Assembly (NCBI GenBank): GCA_015680685.1
Contig: MNCI01029287.1
Coordinates: 157,043-221,042 of the forward strand
Length of the DNA stretch: 64,000 bases
Direction: 5' to 3'
From: Gnetum montanum
Lineage: Eukaryota; Streptophyta; Gnetopsida; Gnetales; Gnetaceae
Shown piece after piece: positions 31,939-43,300 of the stretch (position 1 is the first letter of the stretch; every line of letters begins with the position of its first letter). The notes beneath the pieces were generated by a model. It did no database searches, had not been told where the DNA came from, and saw only the letters and a program-made list of their open reading frames with translations. Made by a program: the position numbers and the translations under genes.

Positions 31939-34758
31939 ATGGCATCCAAACAAAAATGTTCATGGGAAGGAGAACCTTCAAAACAATGGGAGAAGCGACC
32001 TAGAGCTAGGAGGGGCTAGTAGGAACAAGGCCAAGAACAACAAGAGGTGACCCATGCAATGAGACCTCTTTGGGAGGAGCTTGAAGTGAATTTATTCAAT
32101 AAATTCCAGAGGAAGAAGTGCTTACAGGACAATCCCAACAAGGAGAAGCACCTAGACTTGTGCCAAGGCTTAAGGTCACTCTGACTCAAGCTTACTTATA
32201 CATCATCAAGTTTCAAGAAATCCAAAGATCAGTTCTTCAAGAGATAAACTTCAAGCCATTTTTGGAAAAAGCTCCAAAGGATGTCAAGACACAATTGTAA
32301 GCCTCTCCCATGTGGCCAGTCATCACATCTAGTGGGGAATGGTACATGGGAGAGACCTATCTCTTCTAGAATAGCCAAAGGCCAAGGTCCATTGTAAAAA
32401 TCAAAGACATTCAAGTGTCATACTTAGCAGGATCCATTGCATAGGCACTAGGGTTGCTAGACATTGGGACACAGTTGGTAGAGATATCAATAAAAGATGA
32501 TCCTGAGGTAAAAAGGAAATGGACCCAGCAATGTTATGGGGTGGACTATAAGGAGTATGGTGTAGTTACATCGGTAAAGTGGATTTATTTCAAGATTATG
32601 GCCTATCACCTCAATTCAATAGTGAGGCCAAGCAAGGTGACTGCTTTCTCTACTTGAGCATGCACTGCTCTAAGCGGGAAATTTCCCGTTAACCTTCCCT
32701 AGCTGATTTATTTGGAGATTGAAAAGTGCTGTAAGGAGAACGAATGTGGAAGGAAGACCTTACCCTTTCTGTGCCTTATCAGAAAACTTTGCAAAAGGGC
32801 AAGCATTGTTCACTATTTTAATGGTGCTCTCAAGCATGCTCCCTTGGCCCCATGGGAAGAAATCATGAAAGATAAGATGCCAACGACCACTCAATAAGAG
32901 GAGTTATCACCACCACCATCCACTTAGGAGACAACACAGGAGGCCTACATAGTCCTTGAGTGTCCATGTCAAATCTGAGAATAGCTCTTGAGTAAATAAG
33001 AGCAACAAGCAAGAACGAGTGGGGTAGATCCATCTGTGTATCAACGAGAAATGAGTCACCTTAATGAGGTGGCCCAAATAATTAGTTAGATAGAAAGGGG
33101 TGGTTCCATTTTCTTTGCCCAAAGAATGTAGTTTCCTTCAAGGTTAGATCCCAATGCCCAAGAGGTGACGGTGTCATTAGCAACACATCATCTATTACCA
33201 AAAATCTCTGGGAATGCCACCACTTTCTCGGTGAGGTTGGAGGAAGGAGAAGAGGCAACTATCTTGGTGATCTAGCACTAAGGGCAAGAGACAGTGGCAG
33301 AAGTGGTAGTTGAGGCATTGAATGCACTTGTGGCATTTGTATTAGATGTATCTACACTCCAAGACATGCAGATGTCTTCAAGCATGGTTAGTGAAAAATT
33401 GAACATAGCATAACATGAATAGTTGTTGGAACGACTGTTAAAAACTAGGCACCTGACTCTAGACATCTTTGATCTCCTGGAGAACATCATTGCAACCTAG
33501 TCAAAGCTATTGAATGCAAGGGGAAAATACATCATTTTGGAGGGGTAACTAGAAATGATCCAAGAGCAAAATCAATTTTTGGCCATAGAGGTTGTTGACC
33601 TCTATGCCCAATTTACAGAACAAGAAATCCTCAGCTTGACAACAATAAGAGATGAAGTTATCAAATAGCTTCAAGAACGATTTTAAAAGGTTGAGGAGGA
33701 AGCAGTAATGGCCATCTTCAAATAGCCCATGGAAAAAGCTGAAACACACTCAATTAAAAAGGACTTGAATCAGATGCACCAAGAGAACGAAGCATTGATC
33801 GTGCAAAATCATCGCTTACAAAATGTTAATGCTCAGAGAGATCAAATGAAAGAATTCATCCATCAACAGTAGGAGCAGCTTGCTAGAGTCAACACTGAAT
33901 TGAGGAAATTGGCCATAGAGAATTGCAATTTATTAATGGAGGAGGTATGCACCTTGTGACAAAAGTCTGCCATCAAGATTGCTGCCTAGAAGAACGAAGC
34001 TCTCAAATTTGAGAAAGTAAAAAATCACTACAAGGACTAGGTTGGTTTGCAAAAGGAAATTAATGAAAAAACAAATCCAAATGGTGAAGACAAAAGTGAA
34101 TGAAGCCCTTCAGCAACTCCAACAAAGAAGAGAGATGTGGTAGCCCATCCTTGATGGGATTGACACCTACAATAAAGTGGAGATCCACTTGAAGGAGTTG
34201 TAGATCAAGAAAATGATAGAGTATATAGAGTTGGCCAATCTCTGTTATGCAAACCTGGCAATGCTGACAGCCAGATGGCTACGGTTGAAATTAGAGAAAT
34301 AAGTGGCTAACTCGTATCTGCTATACAAGGCCGAGTTCAAATACCACAAGGACACTAAGTAAAAGTTTGAGATTGCTAACGCTGAACTCAAAGTTCTCAG
34401 AGGGTGATTCAGAGATCAATGATCTATTACTGAGAACCTAGCTAGATGGATGAATGACTACTAGGAGCTAAAGAACATAGTGAGATAATTTGACATTGAA
34501 TGCAAACAATTTGTTGTCTAGTTTGTCAATGCTAAGGAGTTGTTTCCAGTAATCCCATGTCCTTAGGATGTGCTCGTTCCAACTTGCATTGGGGAAGCTG
34601 CATGGATGGTGCATGATCCTAGGAGTAAGGAGGAGAAAATGAAAGCACTGTTAGATGCTTTCCGCCTCTCACCTAAAGTTGCAATAGCAATAGAACAATT
34701 GCAACCACCTCAACCACTACCAGTGCGTGAAGCTGATGAAGGTCCCTTAGAGCCCTAG
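31939..34758 (+). pseudogene. Third ORF of element B (plant-transposon-like domain plus coiled coil)
   Basis: The ATG at 31939 directly follows GATTATAG, a splice-acceptor-like end. The N-terminus is basic (MASKQKCSWEGEPSKQWEKR). Then come NFKPFLEKAPKDVK and GEWYMGETY (32334-32360), shared with element A. A segment at 32550-32880 (KWIYFKIMAYHLNSIVRP, then KTLPFLCLIRKLCKRASIV) resembles by eye the putative plant transposon-protein/ATHILA ORF-1 domain. From about 33540 to 34540 heptad-rich sequence such as NEALIVQNHRLQNVNAQRDQ and LARVNTELRKLAIENCNLL suggests a long coiled coil. Many stops, several in TAG-for-CAG style. Role unknown; its place after pol matches the extra ORF of Athila elements. 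Confidence 0.65.
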
Positions 34759-35019
34759 GAACCACCACTGCCTGGGACTATTTGAACTTTTCCAACAAGC
34801 TTCACACCATTAAGGAATGTGTTGTCCAATTTTTGAAGAGTTGTGTCATGGTGTTCAATTTTGTCTCTTAAACACCACCATTTTTGTAATGTGTTGATTC
34901 GTACACCCAGGCACTCCATTTTTTGTTAAAGTCAGTCAGTTTGTTTTGTTGAAGAAAAGTTAGTCAATAATCCCATACCTTCCCAATTTTGTAAAAGAAC
35001 TCAAAGACGAGTTTTTATT

Positions 35020-35033
35020 CAGTTGTGGGGGTA
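35020..35033 (+). promoter_or_regulatory. Polypurine tract of element B
   Basis: AGTTGTGGGGGTA lies directly before the TGATGAG start of the 3' LTR, the place where plus-strand DNA synthesis is primed. Confidence 0.7.
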
Positions 35034-35910
35034 TGATGAGTTGTTGTTAGTTGGCTACGTTGACGAGGCCTCATTGACAAGGCCCTGTCAATGCAGTGTT
35101 TGTTTGTCGCCTATAAATACATGCCTACCAACTGCATTTAGGGTAATCTAGATTTTAGTAGCAGCGAAGCTCTTACATTTTTTCTATTCAAAAGTTAGAA
35201 TTTTTTCCCTTGAGTGCCCGTAGCAGGAGTCATTGAGTATATAAATCTTTATTTGAGCATTATTATGCCTAAGCATGATAGTGTGTGCAGCAATAAAGAT
35301 GAGCTTTGTGAGAAACCTTGTAGCACTTTAGATAGATTAGATATTTTATTTATGCATTTATTGTTTCCAATTATTTATTAAATGCTTTTAATTAGTTATT
35401 AAGTATTTCTTAGTTATTACGTTAATGAAGCAATTAAGCCAAATAGATTACACACATAAGTATGACCACTTCAAGCATACCATGTATTTGCTTGGTAATC
35501 CCAACAACGTTATTGCTTGGTACGCCCAGTAGCATAGCACTTGGTTGCCCAACAGCAGATATGTGGGTTCAAGACATGTATGGAAAGTGGGAACAAATAC
35601 TTATGTTAGGATTAGTTACATGATTAGTTAATTAGTTAATTTAGATCAATTAATTAAATCCCTTTTTATCTACATTTCAAGCACCTGACTATAAAACATA
35701 AAAATGATACAAATCAAATGCCTCAGTTACACTTAACCATACCAATGAATGTCACAAGTGTAATTGGGAAGAAAATGATTGACCTTAAGGCTCGATTCAC
35801 TTCCTAAAGGCGCTAGTGCACTGGAAATGACGAAGTCCATAGAATTTGACCGAATTGTGCATGAACGCTTGTGATTCGTATGGTTGGGTGTAGGGGTACC
35901 TTGCTGCTCA
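35034..35910 (+). repeat. 3' LTR of element B
   Basis: It starts TGATGAGTTGTTG and ends CTTGCTGCTCA. It has overlapping palindromes (35059-35092), a TATA box CTATAAATA (35111-35119) and three CTTGG units (35489-35557). Substitutions relative to the 5' LTR are spread throughout, so the insertion is old. Confidence 0.88.
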
Positions 35911-36145
35911 TTAACAACCATGACCTTTTTGTAAGAGTTAAATACCATATTCACAAAGATGTTCTTTTTAGTTATAGCTACAAGCAAAAGAATTTTTGAT
36001 AAGAGTTGAACAATTAATTTGTTTCATGTAGTATTAATTTCTTTTTGTTTTGAAGAATCTATGACTTGCATAGCCCAAGGCACATAATTTGAGGAAGTGA
36101 GCAAAGTCAATGATAGGTGGATCAAGTGGTGGATAGTTTGGTGTT

Positions 36146-36294
36146 GTAACCCCGAAATAATTGTAATATAGGTATACCCCAAGATATATAGTGTAATTAG
36201 AACTTTATAGCTCAACATTGCCCACTAGAATTGAACCTATGAGTTGGAGATTTCAAATTGCAAGTCTTACTATTAGCCTAATATCTCATTGATA
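36146..36294 (-). mobile_element. tRNA-derived SINE copy 5
   Basis: The minus strand reads CAATGAGATATTAGGCTAATAG, then CATAGGTTCAATTCTAGTGGG (box B), CAATGTTGAGCTATAAAGTTC, CTTGGGGTATACCTATATTAC and AATTATTTCGGGGTTAC. Same family as 15613-15765, near full length. Confidence 0.7.
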
Positions 36295-36342
36295 GCAAAG
36301 AAGATCAAGTGTCTAACTATGACAACATGAGACTTAAGCAAA

Positions 36343-36460
36343 ACATAATAGTGTTAGCCTACTGGTAAATCTCTTGATTTGGTAGTTCCAAGTATTGGGT
36401 TCAATTTTGCTAGACAATGGTGAGTTATAAAATTACTAGTGGATAAACTTCACAACATAG
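36343..36460 (+). mobile_element. tRNA-derived SINE copy 6, 5' part
   Basis: TAGTGTTAGCCTACTGGTAA (box A) is followed by TATTGGGTTCAATTTTGCTAG (box B) and CAATGGTGAGTTATAAAATT. The 3' body is lost. Confidence 0.6.
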
Positions 36461-36479
36461 ACATTAGATGAAGACTTGG

Positions 36480-36720
36480 AGTGGCTTAACTCCAAGTCTA
36501 TAAGAAGCCTATAGAAAAAGGTTGCTACATGCTTATTTTAGGAAAGCCATTGAAAGGAAAATCAAAAAAAGATATAGAAAAAAACAATTGAAGAAATGGA
36601 AAGAATTGCAAATAAATAAAAATCTAATTCTACTTAGAGGCCAACACCAAAAAGCAAAAAAGAACTCATGTAACAAGCTCCATTTTGTTAGGACAAAACT
36701 AAGGTGACGATGATGATGGT
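36480..36720 (+). mobile_element. RTE-type LINE 3' end fragment
   Basis: A broken frame reads GKPLKGKSKKDIEKNN, then LQINKNLILLRGQHQKAKKN. It ends CTCCATTTTGTTAGGACAAAACTAAGG with ATG repeats. The C-terminus and the CCCATTTTRTTGGGACAAGGCT-(ATG)n end are typical of plant RTE elements. It is related to 59360-60065. Confidence 0.6.
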
Positions 36721-37157
36721 TTTAAAAAAAAAGTAAAAGTAATAATATTTAACAAAAATCACGTATGATTTATGTTTCATTATTCACCTGCATATGTTTT
36801 AACATGTCCTTTTTACCTCTCTAGTGTGTCAAACCGATGGTCATCCTCCGCCAAATTCCGTAGTTTAAACATAAAAAAGCCAGTTCGCATGAACTTTATG
36901 TTCCGGTCAAGGACTTTACATGCAGGATCATTCTGCTATTTCGCATTTCGTTTTGTTTCTGGAAAGGAACTTTCAAGGTTGGGTTCATTCGTATCGTAAA
37001 CACCGCACAAGATTGACGATCACATGTGACAAACGTTCATTACCTCTTGAAAGGCGTAGAATTTGTAAATTGTGTAAAGACAGAATCGCACCTTGTTAGC
37101 ACCATCTCAGGCTGTAACGGAGCATTCTCAGTGGTCTGAAGCTACAAACAAAAAAAC

Positions 37158-37343
37158 ATGAAGCGCATACTGCTTCCAGAGCCGCCTGTGAGTGGCATCC
37201 GAGGGCTGCCAGATATCTTTCAAGGAGGAACTTCTTGTGTTGTGAGAAGAGCGCTTATTATTGGCAACGGAGCTCCTGGTGCTGAAAACCAATGCTTAGG
37301 CCTTGTCAAAGCTCTTGGTTTGGCCCATCGCCATTCTCTTTAT
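37158..37343 (+). CDS. ELM1: ELM1 exon 1
   Basis: 62 codons, from MKRILLPEPP to AHRHSLY, donor GTAAGC, phase 0. Holds the conserved NGAPGAENQCLGL segment. Confidence 0.95.
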
Positions 37344-40300
37344 GTAAGCCCTTGGTGTTTCTCTGGTTTTCGCTCTCGTTGTCTGTAATTGTAATTATTA
37401 TTGATATTCAGTTGTTTGTTTTTATGTTATATTCATAGCATAATTAGGTAATCGTTTTACCGCTGGTTACAATCTATTACGGATCTTGAAATTTATCATG
37501 CTTGTCGGTAGCAAATTGTGAATTTCGATGCTTCATTCAGTATCTTTACCCTTAGCCTAAAGCAGGCCTAATAAACTTAAGGGCAGGTGATCTTTCTCTC
37601 TTCAATTACAGCTGGATCGGTTCTAGTTGTTAAAATTAGACTACTTACGTTTTGAGCAAATTTAAAAATCTATTGTTGTATTTTGTTTGTTTCTCGATCC
37701 AACTATTGTTGTTGATGGACCATGCAACAAATATCCTTGGCTATATTAATAACAATATTATAGGACGACAATCCAGCTTACCTTAAACCAACTATCAAAA
37801 GAAATACAAAAAAAAAATGTATAAAATGACAAAGATAGAAAGCAGAACTCATCTGCATGCAAATCGCAATATCACCAAGTTTAATTTTCGTGCGAGATAT
37901 TAATACCAAGAATGTCACAAATGTAATTTACTTACTGGAGAGATAGTGTGCAAGAATTTATGTCAAGACATTATATGAGAATTATTGGGTTGTTTACACA
38001 AAAGAAAACCTTTAAAGTTGAAGATGAACTGATTCATGGATTGGAAAACTGATCATATTCTTATCTTTTCATGATTTTGTCAAGCTACTGCTTTCCTTGC
38101 ATAACTTATCCTTGACCAAATTTACTTAATTAAAGTTTTTTATTACAGCCAACTTTACCTTTTCCATTTTAATTTTAAAGCCAACAGTGTCTGCATTGTC
38201 TTCTGCATTACAAAAGGGAGAAAGCTAGCTTTAAATTGCTGGTTGTTACTCAAGCTTGTTAAAATAATTTGCTTAGTCATGGGAAAAAACTGTCAGGATG
38301 CCAAGAATTTCCTTGCAAGGTGACTTTTCACTTCTTGTTTTTATGGCTTTGCCTAGACTCAATAGCCTTGTGTGCATCTCCAGCTTGTCCAGTTTTTCCC
38401 ACTTATGATCATAGTTTTCAGCGTTCAATTTGACCTTTTTTACCTTTAGCATTTAGCAAATACTTGCTCTCCAAGGTAGGGGATATCTTCAGTTTTTCTG
38501 TCTAAGATCATGGGCTGAGGGTCTCTCATTATAAATAATGAGGATCATTCTTTTATTGTTATCTTCCTTTACTCTTACCCTTATGGCACTAACCCTTTGG
38601 CTTGGTTGACCCCATGTAGTTGGAATAAGGCTAGGGTGATGGTGATGGTTCTAATGCTTTTATAACTCTGATTGACTTCTTTTTAATCTAGTGTTAGAGA
38701 CTCAGTGAGTTGAATCTATTTAAATTAGGTATTACCTAGTTGTTTGCTTTGCTCGGATGGGTGTTCAGAAATTCTTTCCATCTTGTTATCATTAGGCATA
38801 AGATTTTTTTATGCACATTCATTCAAACTTGTCAACTTCACAGTGTCACAGAGTGGGCTTGTTAGGTGAACTTGGAAGATAGAGAGCTTATGTGAGGTAT
38901 TCAAGCAAGCTATTGGCACCTGAGTGGAAAATGGTCATCTGATTATGCACTAATAGATTATTCGTAAACGGCAGTAGTAGGTACCATTTTGTGAGCTATT
39001 AATATGGTGTGCAGTTATAGTTGCCTTTTCTGATGTAATGATCAATGCTAACAAATAGTACATTGTAACATGCAATTGGGAATCTTAGTTTCTTAGCCTG
39101 CCACCTAGTTAAGGTCTTTCCATGATCATTGTCTATGTAGTCAGGGTGATTGCAAGATGTAAAGATTCCAAGACCAAAGGATACGACTCCTTAGGCATCA
39201 TTGTAGCATGTCCAAATCCCGCTGGAATGATCGGTGTTTTTGTCCATTTGAAAATGATATGTTATTATATTTAAAAATGTTCTTCTTGCATGGTTATATT
39301 TTGCGACACATGCCATTTTCACAAATGGGTGGAATGACTGTTTCATTCACTTAATTACCTCAAAAAATAATATTTTCATGCAAGATTACATTACTAAAAA
39401 TGTAATCATACACATTTAGAAATGCTATGTATGATTGTAAATGGGAGGAATGAATAAGGACTTACTATCTGAAACTGAATATTTGTTTGGAGAATATTCA
39501 TGAAAAATACTGTGATTTTTATTACATTGACTTCCATGTATAATGGGCCAAGCCTGGGAAAATAATGTTTGAATTTTATTATAAGACGTATTTTTGTTTT
39601 GCATGAAATTTAGTCTTCAATCAATATTGTTCTTTTGGGAGAATGCATTGTGATTGCGTTTTGCAAATTAGTTAGTACATGTAAAGTTCTCTACAGCAAA
39701 AAAATGTATATGGGCATGTGTGCATGGTTTTGAGTTTGCATTCATGGACTTAGAGGTTACATGGAATTGTGAAATTTCGGCCTTATGTGTTTTAGTATTT
39801 TATTATGTCCATGTGGAAACATTAAATAGGGTAGGGCTTCAATTTTTTTTAAAAATACAATTCCTATGTATCTGAGTATAACTCATTGGGATTGAATCTA
39901 TAACCTGTGTCATGGAGCTTACATGTCATAACAGCAAGCTACACCTCGTTCGTGATGTGTGATTTGCAGAGCTTATTCATTTGCAAATATAGCAATGAAA
40001 TCCTTCTTCTACAGCTAAGCTTGCATTCTCTCTCTGTGCGTGCATGCACATGAGCATTCAACAAAATCGTTTGTCATTGATATTCCATATTCAATGTGAA
40101 TGAATTGACTAGAATGAAAAATTAAAGACATCAAGTAACATTTTTTCTTTACTATCTTCTAGTGATTGGTTTCATATTTGCCACTGCAGAGTTTAGTCAA
40201 ATTGTCAATATGGTAGGAAAATGACTTTTTGTTTGCACCGAAGCTAGCATTATCTAATTTAAAGGAATAAGAACTGTTACCCTGATCAAGTTCCCTAACA

Positions 40301-43300
40301 CATTAGGTACTGTTGTTTCAACTGATTCATGGAATTGGCTGCTCAGATTATAGAGCACAAAGATGATTCAATGTTATGCAGTGATTGCTGGAAATGACAA
40401 ATTAAGGCAATGGCCATTGCATCATCCCACTTGGATGTTGTATTTTATTGAATTTTTTGTTTGATTTTTGTTTTTCAGCGCGTGGTGAGGCCAAGAGGAG
40501 GTTACAATGAATGGTTACGATGCCTTCCGGTTTCTCTTCATAAAAAGTTGTATCTTCTCATAAGCTACATCTGTGCTAATTTGCCATTACTAAGGAATAT
40601 TCAAAGTAAAAAGCTAGCACCCTTACCTTGGGAGTCAACAAATTCTACTGATTCCATTTCCATCCCTGAAGCTGATGCAAAGCAAATTGCATTGATGGCA
40701 AATGAAACCAGTGAAAAGTAAGCACCTATTTTTCATTTTTAATGGGTTTTTCTTTTCTTTGCATTCTTTATGGAAACAACATGCATATAATGGATATACG
40801 GTTTTATATTCCTTAAATTAACTATATATTTGATATTATAAATTTGACATGATCTACAACTCTGCAGTTGTCATAACTGGATAGAGAGCATTTGAACTTT
40901 AAATCTTAAGAATACAGTTTAGGTCTCAAGTCTCTCTGTCGATGGGTTGAACCCTAAGCTAAGTAGAAACATATGTACTAGGATGCTTTCATTATTTATT
41001 TATTTTTACAAATTAAACAGCTTTGGACCAAATATTTGTTTAGATCTGAAACTGAAAAAATGGTAGACATGAGAAATTTGCAACCTGTTTTTGAAAGCTA
41101 GTTCTGCCGTTTTGTTCTTTGTTGTCTTCTCTTATATATACATCTCTTAAGTGAATATATCTATTTTTTGGTTTTGTAACAGAGAGGGACCTTTGCTAGT
41201 GGTTGCCTCTGGTCGTGATACAGTCAATGTTGCAGCAACAATACGTAAATTGGCCATGAAAAACACATTTGTTGTACAGGTAAATGAGTTACACGTTCTG
41301 AAATTTTTTTAGTTGAATGTATACATGTTATTCTCTTTTAAAATTTGAAATCATATGATGTGAACATCATATATTAAAGGGATTTTGCTTTCATAGGTTC
41401 AGGACTTTTTGAGAAGGAGTCTCAGATTAAAGATGGAAATAACCATCTTATTGCTAGAGTTCAAAGCATGTTCCACTCTTTATGCTACCTTATGAAACTA
41501 CAAAAGTTTTGTAACAAGTCTATATGTACTAACCCATGCTTTGGTTCCAGAATTTAAACTTATCGTCATCTCCACCTTACTTTCTTTTTTATCACATTTT
41601 CTTAACATCAAAAAGAGTCAGGGTATATACCCTGCATGCATTATATTATTGAATGTCTTTTACCAATTTGAGGATTAGCTAGGCTTGTGGTTATCTGAAA
41701 AGTAGGATATATTATTAATCACATTATGATTAATATAATAGCATCTTTTCATCTTTAACACAAGAAAGAATTTGGTTTTACAAGCGTCTAAGAATTGAGC
41801 TAAGAATCATGTGCACTCTATTTAAGGCAAAAATTCTTGTGAACCAAGGATGCAACATATAGTTTGAGGGGGAAAAGCAATAGTTCTAGGCTATGATATA
41901 ACATTCTTTAATATATAATAGCCACTAGTTGCTGCAGCAATTAATGCCCAAATTTCCAATCCAAACAGTAGCTTGTAACATTTTAATCAACCTACAGAAG
42001 TATTTTGAAAACAAATCCTAACAAAGCTCTGATATCAAATTGTCACACCCCAATTTTTCATTAGAATGGGAAGGGTGAAAAATACTCTTTTTAGTTTGTA
42101 TCAAAGATCTCATTAGAAAAAGCATAAATTATCAATAACAATACTTAGCAAATAATAATCTTTCCAATAAGAGCGGGAGTGGGAGTGGTGGCGATGACAA
42201 GAGTGGGAGTGGTGGCAGGAGCAGCTGTAGGAACGGTTGTTGCAGGAGGGAGCATTGGTGGGACCGTGGACGGGCTTGCGCGTAGCCAGGAGAATGTGGA
42301 GGAGGGTGCGCAAGCAACAAGGATTAGAGTGTTCTCACAGGCAAGTAATGGCACTAGTTTTGACACCTGCACATGGGATGGAGCAGTCATGTGGGTCAGG
42401 GTTGGGTGTCTGCCTAAGGAGGTGGTGCAGGAGTTGGAGCGGTGTCTACTGGGAAAGTTTATCTCAGACGGAGTAAGGTTGCTATGGATCTAATCTGAAA
42501 ATGGGTCCGAGTGACATGGGGTTTGGAGGACGTCTGCATTCGGAGTTTGGTAGACAATCGGCTGTTGTTCATGTTTTCAACGATGGAGGTGCTGTTGGGG
42601 GGTCCATGGTTTTATGGAGCCCACAGATTGGTCTTGGCTCTCTGCAAACTTGGTGCACACTGTGATAAGGCCTCTTTGATTGGGCACTGGTCTGGATCCA
42701 GCTGTTTGATTTGCTATTGGAGTACTAGGAACCATGGTTTTTGAAGTCTCTGGTAGGGCTGTTTGGAGACTTTATTAAATGTGATGCATTTACTGAGTCC
42801 ATGGACCAAATGGTGTACACCTATTTTTGCATTTGGAGGTTGCTATGGTTGGAGGATAGAGTTGCGGAGGTTGTGCTAGACACCGTTGGCTGGGAGAAAA
42901 GATCCACGTTAAATTTGAAAACCTGCTGGCGGTGCACAAGGAGGAACATCTGGGATGCAAGCTTTGTGGGAAGCGGCACTCAGAATTAGAACATTGCAAA
43001 GGACCAACTGAGGCTGCTTAGGGCTGGAGTCTCGTGGGCAAGAAGGGCCGGATTTGGAAGTAGGGGTTGTGTTCAATAGGAGATGGAGGACCACAAGCCA
43101 AACACCCACATTCTCAAATCGCGGTGGGAGGGGGGATGGACAACGATGGGTGAAGGAAGATCTATTGCCTCGGGTGGAGGAGGGTGTGGCAGACCCGCTA
43201 CTGGCAAGTGGTAAAGCTGAGGGATCGTCTACGGGTGGGGGGCTGGTGGAGGTCCTTGGCTCTCCTTGCACTTTGTTGGTTTCCAAGGACAGTCATGCAG

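Larger units (their letters stand above)
17421..35910 (+). mobile_element. Ty3 retrotransposon (OTA/Athila-like), element B
   Basis: LTRs at 17421-18323 and 35034-35910 are clearly alike but diverged. A decayed tRNA-Asp primer site follows the first, and a purine tract (TTGTGGGGGTA) precedes the second. Internal order is gag, protease, RT, RNase H, integrase, T-rich spacer, internal promoter-like module, and a third ORF. Without the nested copia element it is about 13 kb, a normal size for Athila-type elements. No clean 5-base target duplication is seen (ATAAT on the left, TTAAC on the right). Stops, an altered protease site and an altered integrase glutamate show it is dead. Confidence 0.88.
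37344..40478 (+). other. ELM1 intron 1 (3135 bases)
   Basis: AT-rich, no open frame of note. Contains a short RTE-LINE tail (38590-38660) and a SINE-like head (39850-39965, minus). The acceptor follows a good pyrimidine tract TTTTTGTTTTTCAG. Confidence 0.85.

Noticed and set aside
36522-36999. Short ORFs just upstream of ELM1 as an extra exon or upstream gene
   Set aside because: The first is an RTE-LINE C-terminus. The second (36772-36999) has no homology I recognise and probably lies in promoter or leader DNA.
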